From Marivita sp. S6314 (GTDB lineage Bacteria > Pseudomonadota > Alphaproteobacteria > Rhodobacterales > Rhodobacteraceae), in the NCBI RefSeq assembly GCF_023015985.1, contig NZ_JALKAO010000003.1, positions 496,001 to 560,000 of the forward strand: a DNA stretch of 64,000 nucleotides, read 5' to 3'. Below the pieces are notes generated by a model, which saw only the letters and a program-made list of their open reading frames with translations, was not told the DNA's origin and searched no databases. Every line of letters starts with the position of its first letter. Positions within the stretch are counted from its first letter, which is position 1. The translations under genes were made by a program, and so were the position numbers. Below, one piece after another: positions 18,988-28,598 of the stretch.

Positions 18988-18999
18988 TAATCTTGTTGC
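18988..18999. promoter_or_regulatory. 12-mer shared with the ccr upstream region
   Basis: TAATCTTGTTGC, 31-42 bases before the ecm start, is identical to a 12-mer 86-97 bases before the ccr start (20604-20615). Extended matches follow: TGCGTTAAT is next to it in both. It may be an operator for a common EMC-pathway regulator. Confidence 0.4.
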
Positions 19000-19195
19000 G
19001 TTAATTGGTGCATACGCGAAACTTTATGTCGCTGTCAATTCGCTGCGCTGCGGCGCATCCGAAAATGCTGCGATGCCGAAGAATAACGGAAAAGCGCAGG
19101 GAAGGGCAGGGACAATCGTGCACAGGAGAGGGACGATTTGCGCCTGATGGAGGATGATGCTTGAAGTTGTGTGAATGGCTCGGCACGGTGCGGTC

Positions 19196-20563
19196 ATGAC
19201 ACAAGACGTCACGCTGCCGCTGTGGGCTTTCTTGCTGGTCCTGTTGTTCGCAGGTGTGACGTTCGCGTCGCATTTCCTGTTTCCGTCTGTCCGCTGGTTT
19301 TTTCGCAGGCGCATGGAACGCGCGGTGGCGCGGTTGAACGAGCGGTTGGACCGACCGATCCAGCCGTTCAAGCTGTTGCGGCGGCAGGATATGATCCAGC
19401 GGTTGATCTATGATCCCGAGGTCACGCAGGCCATTGTCGAACATGCCGAAGAGTTTGGGGTGCGCGAGGATGTGGCCTTTGAACGGGCCCGCCGCTATGC
19501 GCGGGAGATCGTGCCATCGTTTTCGGCCTGGGCGTATTTCACCTTTGCGATCCGGGCGGCCAAGTTTCTGAGCACCTCGCTTTACCGGGTTCGAATGGTG
19601 CACCACGATTCAAAACTGGCGGATATTGATCCCGATGCCACGGTTGTGTTCGTCATGAACCATCGGTCCAACATGGATTACGTGTTGGTCACCTATCTGG
19701 CGGCGGACCGGTCTGCCCTGTCCTACGCAGTGGGGGAATGGGCGCGCGTTTGGCCATTGTCGCGCCTGATCCGGGCGATGGGGGCGTATTTCATCCGACG
19801 CAAATCGCGCGATCAATTGTATCGCAAGGTTCTGGCCCGCTTTGTGCAGCAATCCACCGGCGCGGGGGTGACGCAGGCGGTGTTTCCAGAGGGCGGGCTA
19901 AGCCTTGATGGGGCGTTGGCGCATCCGAAGGTTGGGATCCTCAAATACATCCTCGAAGGGGCGGTGGCCGCAAACCGGGACGTGATTTTTGTTCCGATTG
20001 CGCTGAACTATGACCGGGTGCTGGAGGATACCATCCTGATCCGGGCGCAGGAATCGGGCAACAGACGGTTTCGGGCGCGGATTTCCGTGGTGTTCAAGGC
20101 CATCCTGCGGCAGCTTTGGTTGCGTCTCACCCGGCGGTTTCATCGATTCGGGTATGCCGCGGTAAGTTTTGGCCAGCCTGTGTTATTAAGTGACGTGCCG
20201 GGCGGGGCGGGACGGCCGGAAAACGTGTCTGGCGAGATCATGGAGCGCATCGCGCAGGCCGTTCCGGTTCTGCCGGTGCCGCTGGTGGCGTTCCTGCTGT
20301 TGCGGGATGGGCCGATGGACCGGCCCGCGCTTGCGGTCGCATTCGAGGCGGCGTTGGACAGCCTGCACGACGCACAGGTGCATCTTCCGCGAAACAGCCG
20401 GGACTATGCGTTGGACTTTGGATTGCGGACATTGATCGAGCGCGGAATCGTCGTCGAGGAGGACGCGCAGCTGATCGTCACAGAGCACAAACGGCCGCTG
20501 GCCAGGTTCTATGGCAACTCGATCGCGCATCTGATGCAGGATCGTTCTGCGGACGCAAAGTGA
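19196..20563 (+). CDS. Glycerol-3-phosphate acyltransferase-like (PlsB-type) protein
   Basis: 455 residues, membrane associated. An N-terminal hydrophobic helix (LPLWAFLLVLLFAGVTFASHFL, about 7-28) precedes the acyltransferase domain with NHRSNMDYVLV (block I, NHxxxxD), YFIRRKS (block II), FPEGGLSLDG (block III) and VPIALNYDRV (block IV). Order and spacing fit PlsB-type glycerol-3-phosphate acyltransferases that acylate the sn-1 position in phospholipid synthesis. The start at 19196 (MTQDVTLPLW) is chosen from resemblance to homologues; 19175 is possible and ribosome-binding sites are weak for both. It lies between ecm and ccr, and its link with them is positional. Shorter than E. coli PlsB (about 800), so substrate preference is open. 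Confidence 0.82.
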   Translation: MTQDVTLPLWAFLLVLLFAGVTFASHFLFPSVRWFFRRRMERAVARLNERLDRPIQPFKLLRRQDMIQRLIYDPEVTQAIVEHAEEFGVREDVAFERARRYAREIVPSFSAWAYFTFAIRAAKFLSTSLYRVRMVHHDSKLADIDPDATVVFVMNHRSNMDYVLVTYLAADRSALSYAVGEWARVWPLSRLIRAMGAYFIRRKSRDQLYRKVLARFVQQSTGAGVTQAVFPEGGLSLDGALAHPKVGILKYILEGAVAANRDVIFVPIALNYDRVLEDTILIRAQESGNRRFRARISVVFKAILRQLWLRLTRRFHRFGYAAVSFGQPVLLSDVPGGAGRPENVSGEIMERIAQAVPVLPVPLVAFLLLRDGPMDRPALAVAFEAALDSLHDAQVHLPRNSRDYALDFGLRTLIERGIVVEEDAQLIVTEHKRPLARFYGNSIAHLMQDRSADAK

Positions 20564-20603
20564 TTTCTGCGACTGCTCGGTCATAAAATTACAAAATCTG
20601 CGT

Positions 20604-20615
20604 TAATCTTGTTGC
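20604..20615. promoter_or_regulatory. 12-mer shared with the ecm upstream region
   Basis: TAATCTTGTTGC inside the 137-base gap before ccr, repeated at 18988-18999 in front of ecm. The flanks are GCG before and ATAATTTC after. The remainder of this gap has a strong ribosome-binding site, AAAGGAGG, nine bases before the ccr ATG, and no other feature. Confidence 0.4.
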
Positions 20616-20700
20616 ATAATTTCAAAACGGGTCATATTCCAGTGTCAGACGCCGCGATTCTGCGTTGCGGCACAAACTGTTTGACCCAAAGGAGGCTTCG

Positions 20701-21987
20701 ATGGCTCTTGATCAGCAAACCGGTATCGCGGCATATGACGCGCCCGAGAAAGACTTGTACGAAATCGGTGAAATGCCGCCTTTGGGCTATGTTCCCAAGC
20801 AGATGTACGCGTGGGCGATCCGCCGCGAGCGTCATGGCGAGCCGGAACAGGCGTTTGAAATGGAAGTTGTCGATACATGGGAGATCGACAGCCATGAAGT
20901 GCTGGTTCTCGTTATGGCGGCAGGCGTTAACTACAACGGCGTCTGGGCCGGTCTTGGTCAGCCGATCAGCCCGTTCGACGGCCACAAGCAGCCGTATCAT
21001 ATTGCCGGGTCCGATGCGTCGGGCATCGTTTGGAAAGTGGGCGATAAGGTCAAGCGCTGGAAAGTTGGCGACGAGGTTGTGATCCACTGCAACCAGGATG
21101 ACGGCGACGACGAGCACTGCAACGGCGGCGATCCGATGTATTCGCCGACCCAGCGGATCTGGGGTTATGAAACCCATGACGGGTCGTTCTCGCAGTTCAC
21201 ACGGGTGCAAGCCCAGCAGTTGATGCCGCGCCCGAAGCACCTGACCTGGGAAGAGGCGGCGTGTTACACGCTGACGCTTGCCACCGCGTACCGGATGCTG
21301 TTCGGGCATGAGCCGCATGACCTGAAGCCGGGCCAGAACGTTCTGGTTTGGGGCGCGTCGGGGGGCCTTGGGTCTTACGCGATCCAGTTGGCGAATACGG
21401 CGGGTGCCAATGCGATTGGCGTGATCTCGGACGAGAGCAAGCGTGATTTTGTCATGTCGATGGGCGCGAAAGGCGTGATCAACCGCAAGGATTTCAAATG
21501 CTGGGGGCAATTGCCCACAGTGAACACGCCCGAATACAAGGAATGGTTCACAGAGGCGCGCAAGTTCGGCAAGGCGATCTGGGATATCACCGGCAAGGGT
21601 GTGAATGTCGACATGGTGTTCGAACACCCGGGTGAAGCGACATTCCCGGTGTCGACCTTGGTCTGCAAAAAGGGCGGCATGGTTGTGATCTGTGCGGGCA
21701 CCACCGGGTTTAACTGTACCTTTGACGTGCGGTATATGTGGATGCACCAGAAGCGCTTGCAGGGCTCGCACTTTGCGCACCTGAAACAGGCGGCGTCTGC
21801 CAACCAGTTGATGGTTGAGCGTCGTCTGGACCCGTGCATGTCGGAAGTGTTCCCGTGGAATGAGATTCCGCAGGCGCATACGAAGATGCTGCGCAACGAA
21901 CACCTGCCGGGCAACATGGCGGTGCTGGTGCAATCGCCGAAAGCCGGATTGCGCACATTTGAAGATGCATTGGCGGCGCGGTCGTAA
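20701..21987 (+). CDS. ccr: Crotonyl-CoA carboxylase/reductase
   Basis: 428-residue MDR-fold enzyme that reductively carboxylates crotonyl-CoA with NADPH and CO2 to ethylmalonyl-CoA, the key step of the EMC pathway. Visible: VNYNGVWAGLG (Asn 77 region), DASGIVWKVGDKVKRW, HCNQDDGDDEHCNGG, RIWGYETHDGSF (Tyr 156-Glu 157, at the place of the Phe-Glu pair of the streptomycete enzyme; Tyr is usual in alphaproteobacteria as I recall), the NADPH loop WGASGGLGS (217-225), and FEHPGEATFP with His 309 of the CO2 site. Sequence is close to Rhodobacter Ccr. AAAGGAGG upstream fixes the start. Its own terminator follows, so monocistronic. Confidence 0.97.
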   Translation: MALDQQTGIAAYDAPEKDLYEIGEMPPLGYVPKQMYAWAIRRERHGEPEQAFEMEVVDTWEIDSHEVLVLVMAAGVNYNGVWAGLGQPISPFDGHKQPYHIAGSDASGIVWKVGDKVKRWKVGDEVVIHCNQDDGDDEHCNGGDPMYSPTQRIWGYETHDGSFSQFTRVQAQQLMPRPKHLTWEEAACYTLTLATAYRMLFGHEPHDLKPGQNVLVWGASGGLGSYAIQLANTAGANAIGVISDESKRDFVMSMGAKGVINRKDFKCWGQLPTVNTPEYKEWFTEARKFGKAIWDITGKGVNVDMVFEHPGEATFPVSTLVCKKGGMVVICAGTTGFNCTFDVRYMWMHQKRLQGSHFAHLKQAASANQLMVERRLDPCMSEVFPWNEIPQAHTKMLRNEHLPGNMAVLVQSPKAGLRTFEDALAARS

Positions 21988-22018
21988 CGAAGCAGTTACT
22001 TCTGCCTGTTAGACACAC

Positions 22019-22049
22019 CCCGCGGTCCGAATTGGGCCGCGGGTTTTTT
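22019..22049 (+). terminator. Rho-independent terminator of ccr
   Basis: A 10-base-pair stem (CCCGCGGTCC with GGGCCGCGGG, one G-U pair) and six T residues, 31 bases past the ccr stop. Confidence 0.92.
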
Positions 22050-22095
22050 CTTGCGTGAAGGTCGGTCAACCAAATCAATGTCGTAAAATTCGCCG

Positions 22096-22115
22096 CCTCC
22101 CCATTTCTGGGGAGG
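22096..22115 (+). other. Perfect hairpin with CCTCCCC arm
   Basis: CCTCCCCA and TGGGGAGG pair perfectly around TTTC, between the ccr terminator and a second terminator. CCTCCCC resembles an anti-Shine-Dalgarno sequence. Together with the next terminator it could be the body of a small RNA of about 90 nucleotides. Confidence 0.45.
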
Positions 22116-22118
22116 GGG

Positions 22119-22143
22119 AATCAGGGAATAGGCCTGATTTTTT
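22119..22143 (+). terminator. Second intrinsic terminator, upstream of the luxR locus
   Basis: AATCAGG pairs with CCTGATT around GAATAGG and is followed by TTTTT. No protein-coding gene lies between it and the ccr terminator 70 bases upstream, so it either backs up that terminator or ends an independent short transcript. Confidence 0.7.
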
Positions 22144-22161
22144 ACACATGCTAAGGTTGTG

Positions 22162-22176
22162 TTAACGATCTATTAA
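22162..22176. promoter_or_regulatory. CtrA-type binding box upstream of the luxR locus
   Basis: TTAACGATCTATTAA is a perfect TTAA-N7-TTAA full site, followed by CC, 22-36 bases before the ATG at 22198. This is the established recognition sequence of the alphaproteobacterial cell-cycle/motility regulator CtrA. In Roseobacters, quorum sensing and CtrA are known to be connected; this site would place the luxR/luxI locus under CtrA. Confidence 0.6.
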
Positions 22177-22197
22177 CCATCTGGAGGTGACGCTGAC

Positions 22198-22413
22198 ATG
22201 GGACATGATTGGATCATAGATGTGTTGACCGACCTCAGGACGTTTGCGGTTGCAAACGATCTCAAGGCGCTGGCTGCTAAGTTGGATGATACCCAGCTGG
22301 TCGCGCTTGATGAGCTTGTGTCGCACGGTAAGGGGATAGACCGTGGGCTTCTTGGAGAAAGTGCCTCAGTTGGACGATGTGATTGCGCGGTTGGAACGCG
22401 CAGAGCGTCTTGA
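22198..22413 (+). CDS. Small protein encoded ahead of and overlapping luxR
   Basis: 71 residues, starting MGHDWIIDVLTDLRTFAVAN. The strongest ribosome-binding site of the locus, GGAGGTGA, lies seven bases before its ATG. The first 45 residues look like two amphipathic helices (LKALAAKLDDTQLVALDELV); the C-terminal 25 residues overlap luxR and look unconstrained. I recall similar short proteins before autoinducer-type luxR genes in Roseobacters, but no function is known to me. The GTG start of luxR lies inside it, 71 bases before its end, in another frame, so LuxR synthesis is probably coupled to its translation. Confidence 0.6.
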   Translation: MGHDWIIDVLTDLRTFAVANDLKALAAKLDDTQLVALDELVSHGKGIDRGLLGESASVGRCDCAVGTRRAS

Positions 22414-23071
22414 GGAAATACAAAGCGCAATTGAATGGCTGCGTGATCTCTATGGCGTGGACGACATGGTGTATCACTGGGTGTCGAGCAATGGGGAACA
22501 ATACGGCTGTGGCACCTATGACCCGAAATGGGTCGAGCGGTATCTTGACATGGGATATCTGCGGATAGATCCGGTTGTTCTGGGCTGTTACCAGCGGTTC
22601 CATCCGGTGGATTGGAAACGGCTGGACTGGTCGACCAAATCGGCGCGGGCGTTCTTAAAGGACGCGGCGGCACATGGCATCGGAAACCAGGGCTATTCCA
22701 TTCCAATTCGCGGTCCAAACGGTCAGTTTGCGTTGTTCACGGTGAGCCACACCTGTGATGACGATGCCTGGTCCAGCTTTACCGATCTGAACCGCCGCGA
22801 TCTGATCCTTTTTGCGCATTATTTTAATCAAGCTGCGCTGAAGCTGGAGCCGGGGCGCACCCCCGAAGCGACGCAACCCTTATCCCCGCGAGAGGTGGAG
22901 ACCATGACGTTGCTGGCGGTTGGGTACAGCCGCGCGCAGGTGGCTGACACCCTGTCGATCTCTGAACATACCCTGCGGGTTTATATCGAAAGCGCCCGTT
23001 TCAAGCTAGGGGCGCTGAATACGACCCATGCGGTGGCGCGCGCGATGTCGCGGGGGCAGATTGTGGTGTAG
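22343..23071 (+). CDS. LuxR-family quorum-sensing transcriptional regulator with autoinducer-binding domain
   Basis: 242 residues. An N-terminal autoinducer-binding domain (about 20-160) contains the usual spaced residues: YHWVSSNGEQYGCGTYD, then YLDMGYLRIDPVVLGC (Asp-Pro) and FHPVDWKRLDW, corresponding to the W/Y/D/P/W set that contacts acyl-homoserine lactones. The C-terminal GerE-type helix-turn-helix is PLSPREVETMTLLAVGYSRAQ (about 178-198) to ISEHTLRVYIESARFKLGA. GTG at 22343 is the start; the gene overlaps the upstream small frame. luxI follows on the same strand after 111 bases that contain a possible lux box. Name within the family (RaiR, SsaR and so on) is not assigned. Confidence 0.93.
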   Translation: MGFLEKVPQLDDVIARLERAERLEEIQSAIEWLRDLYGVDDMVYHWVSSNGEQYGCGTYDPKWVERYLDMGYLRIDPVVLGCYQRFHPVDWKRLDWSTKSARAFLKDAAAHGIGNQGYSIPIRGPNGQFALFTVSHTCDDDAWSSFTDLNRRDLILFAHYFNQAALKLEPGRTPEATQPLSPREVETMTLLAVGYSRAQVADTLSISEHTLRVYIESARFKLGALNTTHAVARAMSRGQIVV

Positions 23072-23103
23072 ATTTTGTTTCCAATGCAGAAACAATAAGC
23101 CGC

Positions 23104-23127
23104 GCAACACCCAACGAACGGTGGTGC
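23104..23127. promoter_or_regulatory. Possible lux box upstream of luxI
   Basis: An inverted repeat of GCAACACC and GGTGGTGC (seven of eight pairs) around an 8-base spacer, 56 bases before the luxI ATG and just downstream of luxR. Size and place fit a LuxR-type operator, though the sequence is not the classical Vibrio box. A direct repeat GAAACAAT flanks it at 23089 and 23130. Confidence 0.45.
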
Positions 23128-23182
23128 AAGAAACAATTCATATTTGAAGCGCAGCTTTCCTTCCCAAATGGAGGGACTGCTC

Positions 23183-23821
23183 ATGATTCGATATCTTTAC
23201 GCCGACCAACTGTCTGACCACCCGGTTCTTGCCCGCACCATGTTCGAGGACCGCGCGGATCAATTCAAAACGCGGCTTGGCTGGGACGTGGTTGTCGACG
23301 CCAACGGTCAGGAGCGCGACGCCTATGACGATCTGAACCCGCTTTACGTGATCTGGGAAAAGGCTGATGGCACCCATGGTGGGTCGATGCGGTTTTTGCC
23401 GACAACCGGGCGCACCATGATCAACGAACACTTTCTGGACCTTGTGGACGGCGTCCCGCTGCAAAGCCCGTTCATCTGGGAATGCACGCGCTTCTGCCTG
23501 TCGCGCAACACCGATCCGGGCACGGCTGCGGCGCTGATGCTGGCCGGGGGCGAAATCATGCAGGGGTTCGGGGTCAAGCATTTCGTCGGCGCGTTCGATG
23601 CGCTTATGGTGCGGATCTACAATCGCATTGGTGCCGCGCCTGAGGTTCTGGGATCATCGGGGACCGGTCGGTCGGTGATCAGCGTGGGCCTTTGGGAGTT
23701 TACGCAGGCGTCCCAGAAACAGGTGTCGCGCGTTGCCGGGATCCCGCTGGACGCGTCGCGCGGATGGTTTGCCGACGCGTTCGGTGATCGCGTCAAACAT
23801 CCGCTGCAGAGCGCGGCCTGA
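23183..23821 (+). CDS. luxI: Acyl-homoserine-lactone synthase, LuxI family
   Basis: 212 residues. All hallmark residues are in place: Arg 24, Phe 28 and Trp 34 (RADQFKTRLGW), Asp 46 and Asp 49 (RDAYDDLNPLYVI), Arg 70 (GGSMRFLP), Glu 100 and Arg 103 (FIWECTRFCLSR). It makes acyl-homoserine lactones from S-adenosylmethionine and acyl-ACP; chain length cannot be read from sequence. The ATG at 23183 has GGAGG eight bases upstream; the in-frame extension from 23144 has none. Adjacent to its luxR partner, so autoregulation is likely. Confidence 0.96.
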   Translation: MIRYLYADQLSDHPVLARTMFEDRADQFKTRLGWDVVVDANGQERDAYDDLNPLYVIWEKADGTHGGSMRFLPTTGRTMINEHFLDLVDGVPLQSPFIWECTRFCLSRNTDPGTAAALMLAGGEIMQGFGVKHFVGAFDALMVRIYNRIGAAPEVLGSSGTGRSVISVGLWEFTQASQKQVSRVAGIPLDASRGWFADAFGDRVKHPLQSAA

Positions 23822-23838
23822 CGCTGGTGCCTGCCCGT

Positions 23839-23857
23839 CCGGACCTGTAGGGTCCGG
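23839..23857 (+). other. Hairpin directly before the helicase start
   Basis: CCGGACC and GGTCCGG pair perfectly around TGTAG, ending two bases before the ATG at 23860 and 17 bases after the luxI stop. It may separate luxI from the helicase transcript or limit helicase translation. Confidence 0.45.
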
Positions 23858-23859
23858 GC

Positions 23860-25392
23860 ATGACATTGCCCGCCCTGACATACTCGGAAGACCAGGCCGC
23901 GGCCCATGACCATGTCGCAGATATGCTGCGCGAGGCCGGGGTTGATCTGGACACCGGATTGCTGATGCCGCCTCGCGACGGCAAGACCAAGATCATGGCC
24001 GTTACCGGCAAGGCCGGATCCGGCAAAACGTTGTTGCTGGCCGAGCTTTACAAGGCGTTGCAGGCAGCGGGTGTTGATGTCGTATCAGGCGATTATGAAG
24101 GCCGTCGTCGCAAGGACCGGCGAACCCTTGCGATCCTTGCGCCGACGAACAAAGCGGCAAGCGTGCTGCGGATGCGCGGTGTGCCTGCTACCACGATCCA
24201 CCGCATTTTGTACACGCCGGTCTATGATCCGGAATACGAACGCATCGCTGAGTGGCTGATGGGCAATGGCGACAAGCCCGAGATCGAGGGCCTGACCGAA
24301 GAAGCGCTGGCCCGGGCAAAAGCGTCGTTCGAGACGCACAAGTCGATCCCGGCGTCTTTGGCGGCGGCAGGATTGCGCGGATCGGATTTTATCACCGGCT
24401 GGAAGCGGCGCGAGGATCCGTTGGATATCGGGTTTGTCGACGAGGCGTCCATGCTGGATGAACGTCAGGTGGAAGACCTGCGTGAAATTTTCCCGAACCT
24501 GTTGTTGTTTGGCGATCCGGCGCAGCTTGCCCCGGTCAACCAGTCGGGCAAGATGGTGTTTGAAACACTCGCCCCGTCGCAGGTGTTGAACCTTAACCGG
24601 ATACATCGCCAGGATGCGGATAACCCGATCCTTGATCTGGCCCATGCGCTGGCGGACCCCGCGTTGGAGTTCGAGAGCTTTGAACGCATGGTCGAAGATG
24701 TGGCCCGCACGGATGACCGGGTTGTCTGGGGCCAACGGGTCGAGGTCGATCTGATGGCACGGTCGCCGGTGCTGGTGTGGCGTAATGCGACGCGTATCCG
24801 GCTGATCCATGCGTTTCGCAACGTGCATGGCGCGCCCGAGACGGAACTGTTGGAAGGTGAGCCGTTGATTTGCGACGGGATCGAACTGCCCATGAAACAT
24901 CGCAAAAAGCGGCTTGATCTGGAAGCGCGCGGGCTGATCAAGGGGGCGCAGGTTGTCTATCTGGGGCCGGGGCGCAAACCCGGCTTTTCGCGCTTGCATG
25001 TGATGGGGGCGGAAGACCCGCAAGTGTCGGCCGCGTCGATTGTGAAGATCGAAAAGCCGGACGAGGAAGAGCCGTTTATTCCCTTTGCAGCCCGCATGGG
25101 CGCCACGTTTCTGCATGGCGCGGCCGTGACCATTCACAAGGCGCAAGGGTCGCAATGGGATGAGGTTCAGGTGTTCGCGCCCGATCTTTATGCTGCGGCG
25201 CGCATGGGACGGGTCGAAGCCGGTCAGCCGCTGTGGAAACGGCTGGCTTATGTGGCGATCACCCGTGCATCGACGCGATTGCATTGGGTGGTGCGGAACC
25301 GGTTGTCGAAACCCTCCGGACCGCTGCAGGTGGATGACCTGCGCGCAGCCCCAGTGGCACCGCTTGCGCTTGAAACGCAGGCCGAGTTTTAG
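23860..25392 (+). CDS. ATP-dependent RecD-like DNA helicase (AAA_30/UvrD_C_2)
   Basis: 510-residue superfamily 1 helicase. Walker A VTGKAGSGKT (48-57), motif Ia region LAILAPTNKAASVLRMRG, Walker B IGFVDEASML (about 189-198), motif III LLLFGDPAQLAPVNQSGK, an Arg in LNRIHRQD, and the C-terminal UvrD_C_2 motifs AVTIHKAQGSQWDEV and LAYVAITRAST. This is the layout of RecD/TraA-type helicases found as free-standing proteins. A role in DNA repair or recombination is likely; no recB/recC is near. The start at 23860 lacks a clear ribosome-binding site because of the hairpin before it. Its stop overlaps that of the convergent MDR gene by four bases. Confidence 0.87.
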   Translation: MTLPALTYSEDQAAAHDHVADMLREAGVDLDTGLLMPPRDGKTKIMAVTGKAGSGKTLLLAELYKALQAAGVDVVSGDYEGRRRKDRRTLAILAPTNKAASVLRMRGVPATTIHRILYTPVYDPEYERIAEWLMGNGDKPEIEGLTEEALARAKASFETHKSIPASLAAAGLRGSDFITGWKRREDPLDIGFVDEASMLDERQVEDLREIFPNLLLFGDPAQLAPVNQSGKMVFETLAPSQVLNLNRIHRQDADNPILDLAHALADPALEFESFERMVEDVARTDDRVVWGQRVEVDLMARSPVLVWRNATRIRLIHAFRNVHGAPETELLEGEPLICDGIELPMKHRKKRLDLEARGLIKGAQVVYLGPGRKPGFSRLHVMGAEDPQVSAASIVKIEKPDEEEPFIPFAARMGATFLHGAAVTIHKAQGSQWDEVQVFAPDLYAAARMGRVEAGQPLWKRLAYVAITRASTRLHWVVRNRLSKPSGPLQVDDLRAAPVAPLALETQAEF

Positions 25393-26408
25393 AGCTTTAC
25401 GATCTGCTTTCCGACATTGCCGCCCTTGAGCATGGCGATGAACGCATCCGGCATGTTCTCCAGCCCGTCCGCGACGTCTTCGATATATGCGATGTCCCCG
25501 GCGGCGACTTTGGGGGCCACGTCTTTGAGGAAGGCCGGGTATTCATCCCAGTGGTCAAAGATGATGAAGCCGGACACGTGAAGCCGTTTGACCAACACGC
25601 TGCGCCACAGGCCGGGCAGTTGATTGGTGTCTTCGATATTCGCACCGCCGTACCACGCGATCATGCCACAGACCGGGATGCGGCCATGTGTGTTCATCAG
25701 GGGCAGGACGGCCTCCAGCACCTTGCCGCCCACATTTTCCCAATAGATATCAACGCCATCCGGCGCGGCCTCTGCCAAAGCGGCGCGCAAGGATCTGGCG
25801 TCATCATGCGCGCGGTGATCAATGGCGGCGTCAAAGCCAAAGGTCTCGGTGGCCAGTTTGCACTTTTCGGCCCCCCCTGCGATTGCGACCGTGCGCAGGC
25901 CAAGGCTTTTGGCAAGCTGACCGACCATGGATCCGACAGGGCCGGTGGCCGCGCCAACGACAAGGGTTTCCCCGGCCTTGGGGCGTCCGAACTTGTGCAG
26001 ACCGACCCAACCCGTCAGGCCGGGCATGCCAAGAACCCCAAGTGCGGTCGACGGTGGCATGGCGGGATCAAGTTTGCGGAGTTCCTGCCCCGGCAGGCAC
26101 GCATGGCTGGCCCAGCCTGTCATCCCGGTGACCATGTCGCCCGGTGCAAATCCGCTGGCTTTGCTCGCCAAAACACGCCCGACGCCTTGTCCGGTCATGG
26201 TCCCGTCAATGTCGACCGAAGGGGCGTAGCTTTTGACGTCATCCATCCGGCCCCGCATGTAGGGATCGAGCGACAAATGGGTGACCTCGATCACCACCTC
26301 ACCCTCCGCTGGTGTGGGGATATCGTCAGTGACGAACTTGAAATCCTCGGGCACAGGTGATCCGGACGGGCGGCGGGCCAGGGCAATGCGGGACATTTGT
26401 GCGGACAT
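25389..26408 (-). CDS. NADP-dependent MDR-family oxidoreductase
   Basis: 339 residues of the leukotriene B4 dehydrogenase/prostaglandin reductase/CurA branch of medium-chain dehydrogenases. Visible: LDPYMRGRM (about 48-56, family signature), GVLGMPGLTGWVGL (about 124-137), cofactor loop VVGAATGPVGSMVGQLAK (about 150-167), AGGAEKC for NADP phosphate, and WENVGGKVL. No zinc ligands, as in this branch. These enzymes reduce the double bond of enals, enones or similar compounds. Start at 26408 has GAGG nine bases upstream; 26396 (MSRIALARR) is also possible. Divergent from the acyl-CoA ligase gene, 96 bases apart. Confidence 0.86.
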   Translation of the reverse strand: MSAQMSRIALARRPSGSPVPEDFKFVTDDIPTPAEGEVVIEVTHLSLDPYMRGRMDDVKSYAPSVDIDGTMTGQGVGRVLASKASGFAPGDMVTGMTGWASHACLPGQELRKLDPAMPPSTALGVLGMPGLTGWVGLHKFGRPKAGETLVVGAATGPVGSMVGQLAKSLGLRTVAIAGGAEKCKLATETFGFDAAIDHRAHDDARSLRAALAEAAPDGVDIYWENVGGKVLEAVLPLMNTHGRIPVCGMIAWYGGANIEDTNQLPGLWRSVLVKRLHVSGFIIFDHWDEYPAFLKDVAPKVAAGDIAYIEDVADGLENMPDAFIAMLKGGNVGKQIVKL

Positions 26409-26504
26409 GATGCGGACCTCTTGGGACAGGATTTCAGTTGCGTGGGGTGCGATAGGCCCTCAGTGTATCCGGAACGGCAAGACAATGTGCAAGGGAGGAA
26501 TAGG

Positions 26505-28125
<1,621 letters not shown>

Positions 28126-28136
<11 letters not shown>

Positions 28137-28560
28137 TGTTTTGCGGACGATGCCCGTGTCCTATTCGCGCTGGTACGAGATCGGTCAGGGCCGGATCAAT
28201 GCCTTTGCCGACTTGACCGAGGATTGGCAGCACATCCATCTGGACGAGGCGGCAATGGCCCCGCATGGCGGGACGATGGCGCATGGGTTCCTGACGCTGT
28301 CGATGCTGTCGGCCATGTCATACGACGTGCAACCCGAAGTGCCGGGGCTGGTGCAAAGCCTGAATTACGGGTTCGACCGGATCAGGTTTGTGTCTCCCGT
28401 GCGCGCCGGGCAGCGGATACGCGGGCGGTTTTCCGTGGCGGATGTGACGGAAAAGCCCGGACGCTATGACGTCGTTTGGGATGTGGCGGTTGAGATCGAC
28501 GGGGTCGAAAAGCCCGCGATTGTGGCCACATGGATCAACGTGTTTGAGGTTGGCGCGTAG
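28126..28560 (+). CDS. MaoC family dehydratase
   Basis: 144-residue single hot-dog hydratase. INAFADLTEDWQHIHLDEAAM (about 24-44) carries the catalytic Asp/His hydratase-2 motif, followed by GGTMAHGFLTLSMLSAM (about 48-64) and VRAGQRIRGRF. It should hydrate an enoyl-CoA of unspecified chain. The start codon lies inside the end of the acyl-CoA ligase gene (11-base overlap), so the two are surely co-translated and act on one pathway: acid activation then hydration of the enoyl-CoA. Confidence 0.9.
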
Positions 28561-28598
28561 GGCGCGAGGCGCGGAACAAGGCCGAAGGCCGCCGCGCC

